A DNA stretch of 64,000 bases, taken from an uncultured Pelagibacteraceae bacterium (GTDB lineage Bacteria; Pseudomonadota; Alphaproteobacteria; Pelagibacterales; Pelagibacteraceae). The notes below the pieces were generated by a model, which searched no databases, was not told where the DNA came from, and was given only the letters and a program-made list of their open reading frames with translations. Position 1 is the first letter of the stretch; every line of letters starts with the position of its first letter. A program made the position numbers and the translations under genes. The stretch covers positions 1 to 64,000 of the forward strand of contig CACIRD010000001.1 in NCBI GenBank assembly GCA_902588965.1, in the 5' to 3' direction. Shown here piece after piece: positions 1 to 7,571 of the stretch.

Positions 1-416
1 CCCTTTGCTTGCCAATCGTTAAAGATATCTTTCATATATTTTGTGCAGTCTTTTTCTCCTTCTATAAATACAGACTCATAGCCAATTGCTTTCTGTTGTT
101 TATAAATACTATCTACATCTTTATGCATTATTTCGGGCGAAATTTGCATATAACCTACAGGATTATACTTGAATGCTTTTGGATCACTTTCCCAAACTTC
201 TACAGAATGAGCCATTAGTTCTCTCATTGCAGGTTGAAAATAATTATTTCTTACAACGCCACAAGCAATACCACTTGCACCTGCTGCCGTATCTTTTTTT
301 TCTAGAACTACAATATCATTAGAATTTTTATAAGTTTCTGAAAGTTTCCAAGCAGTGCTTAATCCGTGGATACCACCGCCAATTATAACGACTTTTGCTT
401 TACTTGGTAAAGACAT
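1..416 (-). CDS. FAD-dependent oxidoreductase (DAO family), partial
   Basis: Only the first 138 residues are present; the gene runs off the left edge. Reading from the ATG at 416, residues 9-20 form a Rossmann FAD-binding motif (VVIIGGGIHGLS), followed by an acidic end to the second strand (VVLEKK) and a GASG stretch. This is the N-terminal pattern of D-amino-acid oxidase-type flavoproteins such as sarcosine or dimethylglycine oxidases and dehydrogenases. It lies downstream of a GcvT-type gene on the same strand, 101 bp after the winged-helix gene, which suggests N-methylated amine (betaine-derived) catabolism. The substrate is inferred from context only, and sarcosine, dimethylglycine or another amine are all possible. 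Confidence 0.8.
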   Translation of the reverse strand, partial: MSLPSKAKVVIIGGGIHGLSTAWKLSETYKNSNDIVVLEKKDTAAGASGIACGVVRNNYFQPAMRELMAHSVEVWESDPKAFKYNPVGYMQISPEIMHKDVDSIYKQQKAIGYESVFIEGEKDCTKYMKDIFNDWQAK

Positions 417-454
417 AAAGCCAACTCTATGTTCCAGTGGATAGAAATATATAA

Positions 455-474
455 TTTTTTATATATATAAAAAA
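455..474. repeat. 20-bp all-AT perfect palindrome
   Basis: Six T, four AT steps and six A make a perfect 20-bp palindrome in the 101-bp gap between the winged-helix gene and the FAD oxidoreductase gene. It could form a weak hairpin in RNA or lie in a promoter. In such AT-rich DNA it may also be chance. Confidence 0.35.
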
Positions 475-517
475 TATAAGTAAAAAAGAACACAACTCAA
501 AATTCAATATCTTTGGC

Positions 518-868
518 TCAAAAAGTTAAATTCTTAAGAGTATCTAGATACTGATTAAATTCTTTTATAAAACTATCACTAGGTTTGATGTATTTTTTTC
601 TTTGGTCGTTAGAGGTTTTTTCAAGAAAAAAAAACCCTTTTTCGCAAGCTTCATTTATAATTAGTGCTGATTTTGGTCTCGAAGTTTTGAAAAGTTTAGT
701 TTTTAGCTCTTCGACAGATAAATTTTCTTTTAACTTGTAGGCTGTCATTACTAACAACATCATATGGTAATGAGAAGGAGACTTACGGAAAAAGTAATTA
801 CTTGAAGTGTGAGATAGTTTCATTTGATCTTCCCAAAATTCAAGCAAGTCTTTTGTAGAGTTTGGCAT
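518..868 (-). CDS. small winged-helix (MarR-like) regulator
   Basis: A 116-residue protein. The middle (about residues 45-95) reads as a helix-turn-helix followed by a wing: an LSVEELKTKL helix, a short turn, a second helix (SALIINEACEKGF), then a charged KTSNDQRKKYIKPS stretch. That last stretch resembles the beta-wing of MarR-family regulators, which often read 'D.R.k...lT..G'. The ATG at 868 directly follows the stop of the DUF1989-GcvT gene at 869, so the two are probably translationally coupled. Its place inside a one-carbon operon suggests it regulates this cluster, but no operator could be assigned. The fold call rests on pattern only. Confidence 0.6.
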   Translation of the reverse strand: MPNSTKDLLEFWEDQMKLSHTSSNYFFRKSPSHYHMMLLVMTAYKLKENLSVEELKTKLFKTSRPKSALIINEACEKGFFFLEKTSNDQRKKYIKPSDSFIKEFNQYLDTLKNLTF

Positions 869-3214
869 TTATGATCTTACTCTTAATTTTTTTGGGTCAT
901 AATGTGGAAAAGGAACAATTTTTGCAGGGATTCTTTTTTGATGACCATCAATTTTTCCAATCTCAACTTCAGTTCCAATCTCAGAGTGACCAATATCAAT
1001 TCTGGACAAAGCAATATTTTTATTTAATGTTGGCGAAATGCACCCACTTGTTATAATACCAACTTGAGCTCTACCAATATGAACACAATCTCCGTGATTT
1101 GCCTTTTCTTTGCCAACAAGTTCAAGACCAACCAATTTTTTTTGCGGATTTTCTTTTCTTTTTAATAAACTTTCTTTCCCAATAAAATTATCTGTTTTTG
1201 TTTTTAGAGGTACTGTGAAACCAACACCAGCCTCAAAAGGATCAATCTGACCATCAAATTCATTTCCAAAAAGTATTAATCCCGCTTCTATTCTTAACAA
1301 ATCCAAAGCTCCAAAACCAGCTGGTATTAATCCTTCATCTTTTCCATTTTCCATTACAACATCCCATACTTTAGGAGCATCAGATGGGTGGCACCATATT
1401 TCATATCCAAGTTCACCAGTGTAACCTGTTCTTGAAACTATAAGCGGTATACCATTTAATTCTTTAACTCTACAAATTGTAAATCTAAACCATTGCAATT
1501 CTGGGACAGATGGTTGTGTTGGTGGCGTAAAAATAAACTTTTCTAAGATTTTTCTACTGTTGGGACCCTGTAAAGATATATTATTGATTTGATCTGTAGA
1601 ATTTTTAATCAAAACTTTATAATTTTTTTTTTGAGCTTGCTCTTTCAACCATTCTCCAGCGTACTCATCACCACAAACCCATCTAAAGCCATGGTCACTC
1701 ATTTTAAACAAGGTTCCATCGTCAAACATTAATCCATTTTCATAGCACATTGATGAATAAACAATCTGACCAACTGACAATTTTTTAATATTTCTAGTTA
1801 ATGTATAGTTCATTAACTCTTCTGCATCTGGTCCAAGAATTTCAAATTTTCTTAGCGAAGACAAATCAACTAAAACAGCTTTTTCACGGCAAGCTATGTA
1901 CTCATTTGTAACACCATGTTTTGTATAATCGTTAGGTAACCAAAAACCTCTTGCATCGATAAAATTTCTAGTAAGTTTTGAAGTTCTTTCAAAAAAACCT
2001 GTATTTCTTGTTAACTTTTTTTCTGAGTCTGTTTTCATTCTAAATGCAAATGATTTTGTAAATTCTTTTTTTTTATCATAAGTTCTAACAAAAATATCAG
2101 TTGGGTTCCACGAATTACATGCATCTATATCACTTGGACATGCTGTTGTGCCACAAGTTAAATCTTTTAAAGCCCGAAATATTACATAATCTCCTGGTCT
2201 AGCAAAAGACTCATCAGATAAAACAGAATTTAGTCCACCAGCAGAGGTATTAAAAAAAAGATTAATTGCATGCCAACCTTTTTTATTTTCAACTCCAAAT
2301 TTTTCCATAGACTTATTTAAGTTATCTGAACAGTTTGGATGTCCAAAATAGCCGGCATCTTCATAATATTTTGAAGTGCAGGCTAAATTAAAAGTATCAT
2401 GTCTTCCTACTGTATCCCTTATTACTTCAACAAGGGGCTCATGATCAGTATCGTAAAATTTAGAAAATAAACCTGGGCCTGGAAATGTATTACCCATAAA
2501 AGTTCTAGTTGTTTGCCAATCAAGTCCTTTTTCAATTCTCTTATCTAACTTTTTTGTATCAAATGCTACGAAATCAGAACATTGTCTTCCTGTGGGAGAA
2601 ATGACTTGAATAAAATCTCCCTCTTTAACCTCAAAGGAAATTGCTGTCTGTCTTTCTATATTCATCTCGCTATGAGGGTCAAATACCGGGTCCGGAATAA
2701 AAGAGTGTTCTTTATCTTTAGTAATTTTTGTTCTTTTAACAAATACAGTCAAATCAGTTGGTGGATTTTGATTGTGTATCAACATTTGAGGTCCTGGAGC
2801 AGAAAAAATACAATAACATTTATCATTTGATTTTATTTTAATCTTTTCACCCCAGCCAGTATCTTTATTAAATATTATCGAAGATTTAGCTTTAGCTATA
2901 TCCAGGTTTCTTTTTTTTAACTGGTAAGCAGCTATTTGTGAACTCTCATCTTTCTTTGAAAGAAGTTTTTTAATTTCTTGTGCATCTTTTTTTTCTTTAA
3001 GACTCAAAATTCCAAGATCAGATTTTCCATTCTTATTGAAAACTGAAACTTCACAAATTTGATTTCCTTCATTGTTAACTATTTCAATTTCATCATCTGC
3101 AAAGATTTGTATTCCAGTAATTCCACCTCCATTTACGACATATCTTTCAACCCCAGGTGGCAAAACATTTAAACCTGGTTCTTTGATGTTTTGACTAGTT
3201 TTGTTCATATTCAT
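869..3214 (-). CDS. DUF1989-GcvT fusion, THF-dependent aminomethyltransferase-like
   Basis: A 781-residue protein in three parts. Residues about 18-60 (PPGVERYVV, then FADDEIEIVNNEGNQ) look like a degenerate first DUF1989/urea-carboxylase-associated barrel. Residues about 190-380 are a clear DUF1989 domain, with the strand GDFIQVISPTGRQCSDFVAF and the late motif CGTTACPSD near 354-362. Residues about 405-775 are a GcvT/aminomethyltransferase domain, the fold that passes one-carbon units to tetrahydrofolate. It is the first gene of an operon with the winged-helix regulator and the FAD oxidoreductase, and it diverges from a betaine-type binding protein. I infer a role in demethylating an N-methyl amine. 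It is not simply the glycine-cleavage T protein, which is about 370 residues. A second ATG at 3208 is equally possible as the start. Confidence 0.85.
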   Translation of the reverse strand: MNMNKTSQNIKEPGLNVLPPGVERYVVNGGGITGIQIFADDEIEIVNNEGNQICEVSVFNKNGKSDLGILSLKEKKDAQEIKKLLSKKDESSQIAAYQLKKRNLDIAKAKSSIIFNKDTGWGEKIKIKSNDKCYCIFSAPGPQMLIHNQNPPTDLTVFVKRTKITKDKEHSFIPDPVFDPHSEMNIERQTAISFEVKEGDFIQVISPTGRQCSDFVAFDTKKLDKRIEKGLDWQTTRTFMGNTFPGPGLFSKFYDTDHEPLVEVIRDTVGRHDTFNLACTSKYYEDAGYFGHPNCSDNLNKSMEKFGVENKKGWHAINLFFNTSAGGLNSVLSDESFARPGDYVIFRALKDLTCGTTACPSDIDACNSWNPTDIFVRTYDKKKEFTKSFAFRMKTDSEKKLTRNTGFFERTSKLTRNFIDARGFWLPNDYTKHGVTNEYIACREKAVLVDLSSLRKFEILGPDAEELMNYTLTRNIKKLSVGQIVYSSMCYENGLMFDDGTLFKMSDHGFRWVCGDEYAGEWLKEQAQKKNYKVLIKNSTDQINNISLQGPNSRKILEKFIFTPPTQPSVPELQWFRFTICRVKELNGIPLIVSRTGYTGELGYEIWCHPSDAPKVWDVVMENGKDEGLIPAGFGALDLLRIEAGLILFGNEFDGQIDPFEAGVGFTVPLKTKTDNFIGKESLLKRKENPQKKLVGLELVGKEKANHGDCVHIGRAQVGIITSGCISPTLNKNIALSRIDIGHSEIGTEVEIGKIDGHQKRIPAKIVPFPHYDPKKLRVRS

Positions 3215-3251
3215 TATTTTTTTATGTCTATATTATATAAATATGTTCTGG

Positions 3252-3280
3252 TTGACTATAAATTTACTTAAGCACATAAT
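3252..3280 (+). promoter_or_regulatory. sigma70-type promoter of the binding-protein gene
   Basis: TTGACT at 3252-3257 and CATAAT at 3275-3280 are separated by exactly 17 bp, close to the -35/-10 consensus. A purine-rich ribosome site (AAAGGGG, 3301-3307) precedes the ATG at 3313. This is one of the best-looking promoters in the window and fits an abundantly made periplasmic protein. Confidence 0.65.
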
Positions 3281-3312
3281 TAAACACTTAATATATTAAG
3301 AAAGGGGAAAAA

Positions 3313-4251
3313 ATGAGAAAAATAATATCTCTACTTTCTGCTATCGTTATTTCTCTAGTAAGTTTTGCTAGTTTGTCTAACGCAGCAGATAGTAAAAAGC
3401 CCGTTGTTATTCCAACTCACAACTGGTCAAGTCAAGTTGTAATGGCATATGTGATCGGTGGAATTATGGAGAGCATGGGAAATAATGTTAAATATGTTCC
3501 AGCTGACTCTCAAGCTGTATATGAGTCTATTCGTATAGGCGATGTTACACTTTCACATGAAGTGTGGGAATCAGCTTTTGGTAAATCTTTTGATACTGCA
3601 AGAGATAAAGGTGGTTTATTAGACTGGGGTGATCACGAAGCGAGAACTCTTGAAGATATGGGTTATCCAAATTGGGCTGTAAAATATTGTCCAGGTCTAC
3701 CAGATTGGACAGCGTTACAGAATGCAGATTGCGCAAAAAAATTTGCAACACCAGACTCAGGTGGTAAAGGAAGAATGCTTGAAGGTCCACAAAGTTGGCA
3801 CGGCGATCTAATCCCTCAAAGGATTGAGGCTTTAGGTTTAGGTGATTTATGGACTGTTAAGTTTGCTGGTGGTGCTGATGCACTATGGGCTGAACTTAAA
3901 GCAGCAGAGAAAGAAGGAAGAGGAACTATAATTTTTAATTGGACACCAAATTTTACTGATGGTGCTGGTTTTACATTTATTGATTTTCCACCATATTACG
4001 AAGGCTGTAGACCAGTCGACGGTGGTGATGGAAAATGTGGTTCTCCTGATGGTTATTTGAAAAAAGCTGTTAACGAGAATTTTCCAAAAACTCATCCTAA
4101 AGCAGCAGCAATGTTTAAAAAATTATCTTTTAACACAAGTCAAATTGGAGCAATGGCTGCTCTAGTGGATGAAGATAAACTATCACATGAAGATGCTGCA
4201 AAAAAATGGCTAGCTGATAATAAATCAGTATGGCAAAAGTGGACAAAGTAA
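3313..4251 (+). CDS. glycine betaine/proline-type ABC substrate-binding protein
   Basis: A 312-residue periplasmic binding protein. Residues 1-24 are a Sec signal peptide ending SNA before ADSKK. The rest matches the OpuAC/ProX family: an early HNWSSQVV segment, a VWESAFGKSF stretch, and many Trp/Tyr residues that in this family form the aromatic cage for quaternary amines. The gene is monocistronic here. It has its own promoter and a strong ribosome site, and a terminator follows. No permease or ATPase gene lies in the window, so it must work with a transporter encoded elsewhere. Divergence from the DUF1989-GcvT operon suggests that uptake and breakdown of betaine-like compounds are linked. 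The exact ligand is not shown by the sequence. Confidence 0.88.
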   Translation: MRKIISLLSAIVISLVSFASLSNAADSKKPVVIPTHNWSSQVVMAYVIGGIMESMGNNVKYVPADSQAVYESIRIGDVTLSHEVWESAFGKSFDTARDKGGLLDWGDHEARTLEDMGYPNWAVKYCPGLPDWTALQNADCAKKFATPDSGGKGRMLEGPQSWHGDLIPQRIEALGLGDLWTVKFAGGADALWAELKAAEKEGRGTIIFNWTPNFTDGAGFTFIDFPPYYEGCRPVDGGDGKCGSPDGYLKKAVNENFPKTHPKAAAMFKKLSFNTSQIGAMAALVDEDKLSHEDAAKKWLADNKSVWQKWTK

Positions 4252-4278
4252 AATTTTAAATTTCACTTTTTAAGATTT

Positions 4279-4312
4279 AAAACTCTCTCGATTTATTAAT
4301 TGGGAGAGTTTT
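4279..4312. terminator. bidirectional rho-independent terminator
   Basis: AAAACTCTC at 4279-4287 pairs with GAGAGTTTT at 4304-4312 (9 bp, extendable by a G-T and a C-G pair) around a 14-16 base loop. A T-run (CTTTT) follows on the plus strand, and on the minus strand the stem itself ends in T's. It lies just after the binding-protein stop (4251) and overlaps the 3' end of the convergent small gene, whose stop is at 4296-4298, so it probably serves both directions. Confidence 0.75.
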
Positions 4313-4526
4313 CTTTTAATGAATTAATGTATTTAATTACTTCCTCTAGTTTTTCATCATCAATATCTCTATAACTTGAATTAAATTTACTTTTCACAGA
4401 AATAGCTACATGCGCGTAAGAGTTTCTGCCGTTAGGATGGTTTGGGTGATCTGGAAGTTTATTACGTAAATAATCACCTGTTTCTTGGATTATTTTCCAG
4501 AGTTTATTTGCATTTTCTTTGTTCAA
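4296..4526 (-). CDS. conserved-looking hypothetical protein, 76 aa
   Basis: A 76-residue soluble protein of unknown function. It is charged, with a central DHPNHPNGRNSYAHV motif rich in His, Pro and Asn and a C-terminal helix (DEKLEEVIKYINSL). The only start available is TTG at 4526, two bases after the TGA of the upstream coiled-coil gene. Translation therefore probably depends on coupling to that gene. I do not recognise the family. No cysteines, signal peptide or membrane segment are visible. The last codons overlap a terminator hairpin. Confidence 0.6.
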   Translation of the reverse strand: MNKENANKLWKIIQETGDYLRNKLPDHPNHPNGRNSYAHVAISVKSKFNSSYRDIDDEKLEEVIKYINSLKENSPN

Positions 4527-4528
4527 AT

Positions 4529-5248
4529 TCAGTTTTTTGTAGTTTTGTCTACCTCAAAATTTTCTAATCTTCCACTTAAATTTTGCTCAGATTCATCTTT
4601 TTGTGCTTCTTTAGATTTTATACTTTCTAATTCTCTCTGCTTTATTTTTTCATCCTTTAGTATTTCTTCTTGTTCTTTTCTTTTTTGTTCTTCATCAAAT
4701 TTTTTTTCCCATTCCTTTAACTTTAATAACTCAAAATTTTTAATTCGTGAATCTTCTTCTTCCTTTGCTTTCTGCTCTCTTAATTTTCTTCTTCTTTCTT
4801 TTTGCTCCTTTATCTTTTGCTCATCTTCTCTAACTTTTAAATCTATATCTTTTCTTTTTTGTTCGTCTTCTTTTAAATTTATATCTTTTTCTTTAATTGA
4901 TAGTTCTTTATCTTTTTTTCTTATATCAAGATCTTTTTGCCTTAAGTACTCATCTTTTTTTCTATATTCCTCGTCCTTAATTTTTTGCTCATTACTTTTC
5001 TGATTTAATTCATTTTCAAAAGCTTTTAACCTTTCTTCTTCTTTTTTGATTTTTTCTTCTCTTGCTATTAAATCCTTTTTGTCCTGAAGGAGTCTTTTAG
5101 TTTCCTCTCTCTCTTCGAGTTTAATTTTTTTTAATTTATTAATTTCCTGCTGTTTTTTAAATTGCTGGTATGCTTTTCCAAAAGGTTTTGGTAATATCTC
5201 TCCAATTAAGGATACATTTTTGGCTGTTCTTTTTTTTTTCTTTCTCAT
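4529..5248 (-). CDS. highly charged heptad-repeat coiled-coil protein
   Basis: A 239-residue protein of unknown function made almost wholly of Lys, Glu, Asp, Arg and Gln. Residues 95-150 form eight consecutive 7-residue units of the type x-x-x-K/R-D/E-x-D/E (for example LRQKDLD, IRKKDKE, LSIKEKD, INLKEDE), a pattern expected for a long, continuous, very polar helix. There is no signal peptide and no membrane segment. The N-terminus (residues 1-30) is basic, then has a short hydrophobic SLIGEILPKPFGKAY stretch that could be a docking segment. It is co-transcribed with the 76-residue gene. Possible roles include structural filament or spacer, nucleic-acid or ribosome binding, or scaffolding; none can be chosen from the sequence. 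Confidence 0.7.
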   Translation of the reverse strand: MRKKKKRTAKNVSLIGEILPKPFGKAYQQFKKQQEINKLKKIKLEEREETKRLLQDKKDLIAREEKIKKEEERLKAFENELNQKSNEQKIKDEEYRKKDEYLRQKDLDIRKKDKELSIKEKDINLKEDEQKRKDIDLKVREDEQKIKEQKERRRKLREQKAKEEEDSRIKNFELLKLKEWEKKFDEEQKRKEQEEILKDEKIKQRELESIKSKEAQKDESEQNLSGRLENFEVDKTTKN

Positions 5249-5344
5249 TTTTTAAAACAACATTTTAAGCAAAAATTATTTAATCCAGCAAGCAAATCAG
5301 GAAAATTTTATTTTGTTTTTACAACCTAGAAGAGATCTATTTAT

Positions 5345-6661
5345 CTATTTCTTTTCATTTTTTGAAAAGTCTACCCCTGTATCTGGATCTAATTGTATAC
5401 CAACCGGGGTAATATTTCTTGGTAATGGAGTAAAGGTATTGTCATTTTCCGGAAGTTCATCCCTTGATCTTTTGGTCATTCTGTAAATACCAAAAATCAC
5501 AATGATTGTTTGAAAAATAAATAAAAAAATAAAAAAACCATTAGGACCAAATTCTTTCATAAAAAAAGAGCATAAAAATGGAGCTGACATAGCACTTAAT
5601 CCGAAAATAATTTGTAGTCCAGCTCCTGCAGAAACAAATTTTTCTTTGGGTAAAAAATCATTTACATAAGCTAAATTAAGTGAAAATAGGGGCAAACACA
5701 TACCCGCATAAAGACTGATAAAAATATAAAATAATAATCTATGATTGCTAATATGTTGAAAAATAATTTTCCAATCTGAAGATAAATTAATAAAGTCTGG
5801 TGAAACTGTTACTGAAAAATAACATAGGATTGAAAAAAGTGATCCAAATAAAGCTGTTATAACAATTATTACTCTTCTATCAAAACGATCAGATAAGTAA
5901 CCAATTGGCCATTGAAATAATGCTCCAGAAATCGTTATTAAAGAAAGATATAAAGAAATTTCTAAAACTGAGAAATTCATCAAAGCTCCATAAACTGCGC
6001 CCATTGTGAATATAACGGGATGCAGAAAACCAACACAAAACATACTAACCGTTCCAAGAGGTGATGTTTTATAAAGATCCCTAATTTTAATGGATGTAAT
6101 TTTTTTAAAAGTTGGAGGCTTTCTCTTTGTAAGAAGAATAGGTATTAGAGCAACTGATAATAGCAATGATACTAAAATAAATGGCTCGTATTGTTTTGGA
6201 TTGTTAAAGTTTAATAATAGGACTCCCAATGCAAGGCATGTAAAAGTAATTACCATATAAATTGATAAAACTTTACCTCTAGTTTTATTTGTCGCCCTAT
6301 CATTCAACCAACTTTCTACAACTACAAAAATACTAAGCATACTAAAGCCAGTTAAAAATCTTCCAACAGCCCAAACATACGGATTTACAAATATAGCATG
6401 AAGCAGAATACTTAAGGATGCCACTGATGCAAATGCAGCAAACACCCTGATATGTCCTACTTTTCCAACTAAGTTAGGAACTATATTTCCTGCTGTAAAG
6501 TATCCAATGAAATAGCCCGACATTATGATACCTGTGGTAATAATATTAAAATTTTCTAAAACAGATCTTAAACCTAATAGATTTCCTTGAAATCCATGAG
6601 CGAGCATTATAACTCCATAGCCCAGAAAAAGTGCCCAAGAATTTTTAAATAATTTTCCCAT
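5345..6661 (-). CDS. MFS transporter (YcaD-like)
   Basis: A 438-residue membrane protein with about 12 predicted transmembrane helices and the major-facilitator signature GYLSDRFDRRVI in the central cytoplasmic loop. The N-terminus begins close to the first helix, and a roughly 40-residue polar tail (residues about 400-438, rich in Pro, Asp, Lys) follows the last helix. The overall pattern resembles the YcaD/UhpC-like branch often found as single genes in alphaproteobacteria; the substrate cannot be read from sequence. It is the last gene of a long minus-strand run, 46 bp after the EamA transporter gene. Confidence 0.82.
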   Translation of the reverse strand: MGKLFKNSWALFLGYGVIMLAHGFQGNLLGLRSVLENFNIITTGIIMSGYFIGYFTAGNIVPNLVGKVGHIRVFAAFASVASLSILLHAIFVNPYVWAVGRFLTGFSMLSIFVVVESWLNDRATNKTRGKVLSIYMVITFTCLALGVLLLNFNNPKQYEPFILVSLLLSVALIPILLTKRKPPTFKKITSIKIRDLYKTSPLGTVSMFCVGFLHPVIFTMGAVYGALMNFSVLEISLYLSLITISGALFQWPIGYLSDRFDRRVIIVITALFGSLFSILCYFSVTVSPDFINLSSDWKIIFQHISNHRLLFYIFISLYAGMCLPLFSLNLAYVNDFLPKEKFVSAGAGLQIIFGLSAMSAPFLCSFFMKEFGPNGFFIFLFIFQTIIVIFGIYRMTKRSRDELPENDNTFTPLPRNITPVGIQLDPDTGVDFSKNEKK

Positions 6662-6707
6662 GAAACCTCAGTATGCTTTTTATTAAGAAAAGCAAGTAGT
6701 TAAGTTT

Positions 6708-7571
6708 CTATTTTGTTTTTTTTAAGGCTAAAAATGAATGAATTGCTATAGTGAATATAATTACCAATCCTCCTAAAATTGTTTCAAAGCTAGGTTGTTC
6801 TTTAATTACAAACCAAACCCAAATTGGACCAAGAATAGTTTCAAGCAGAAAAAAAAGGTTAACTTCGGCACCTGTTATAAAACGAGGTGCAATAGTAACT
6901 AAAACAAATGGTATAGCTACACACATAATACACATTAGGGGTATAATGAATAAATCATCTTCAATTAAAGCAAAATTCTCTACAAAAAAAAATGCAAACA
7001 AAGCTACACAGAGTTTACCTATAACTGCAGAAGGAACTAAATCTCTATCTTTTGCATATCTAGCAAGCGTAGCATTACAAGCTAGTCCAAATGCTGTTAT
7101 AAAACCAAATAGATCTCCATAAATATTTCCCAATTTAAGAGAGTCATGAAAAATATAAATACATGCACTAAAAGTGATGAGAATTGCAGTCCATGTTTTT
7201 TTATCAGGCGTTTCTTTTAAAATAAAAGCCCCAAGTATAGCTGAAAGCATGGGAGCAAGTGCTATCATGACTAGAGTGTTGGCCACATTTGTATTTTGAA
7301 TTGATATTATAAAAGTAATATTACAAACAGAAAAACTTATCACATATAATAAACCCGGATAACCAATATTAAATAAGGCCTTGAAAAAATTACTTTTGTA
7401 GAAAAAAAAAAGACCTAATAAAACAACAAAAAAGGGAATTGCACCTCTATAAAACAACATTCCCCAAGTATCAACATTAGACAATCTTATAAGTAAGGAA
7501 TCTGGGGTAATAAAAACTACTGCTATAAATGCTAATAATGAGCCTTTTTGTTGGTTAGATAGATTTTTCAT
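6708..7571 (-). CDS. EamA/DMT-family transporter
   Basis: A 287-residue protein with ten hydrophobic helices in two repeats, typical of the drug/metabolite transporter superfamily. The conserved end of repeat one reads [15 protein letters not shown] and that of repeat two reads [14 protein letters not shown]...KEQPS. I chose the ATG at 7571; an in-frame TTG at 7586 would add five residues. The gene overlaps the 3' end of the upstream DUF255 gene by 17 bp, so it is translationally coupled to it. Members export or import amino acids, nucleosides or other small metabolites; the substrate is unknown here. Confidence 0.85.
   Translation of the reverse strand: MKNLSNQQKGSLLAFIAVVFITPDSLLIRLSNVDTWGMLFYRGAIPFFVVLLGLFFFYKSNFFKALFNIGYPGLLYVISFSVCNITFIISIQNTNVANTLVMIALAPMLSAILGAFILKETPDKKTWTAILITFSACIYIFHDSLKLGNIYGDLFGFITAFGLACNATLARYAKDRDLVPSAVIGKLCVALFAFFFVENFALIEDDLFIIPLMCIMCVAIPFVLVTIAPRFITGAEVNLFFLLETILGPIWVWFVIKEQPSFETILGGLVIIFTIAIHSFLALKKTK

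Noticed and set aside
4799-4966. Possible tandem DNA repeat (period 21 bp)
   Set aside because: The periodicity is at protein level (heptads); the DNA units differ too much for a satellite or CRISPR array.
4485-5003. 172-residue Ser/Phe/Cys-rich plus-strand ORF
   Set aside because: It is the antisense shadow of the Lys/Glu-rich coiled-coil gene; its low-complexity composition is explained by the complementary codons.
7084-7122. Plus-strand ORF inside the EamA gene
   Set aside because: Antisense shadow of a well-supported membrane protein gene.
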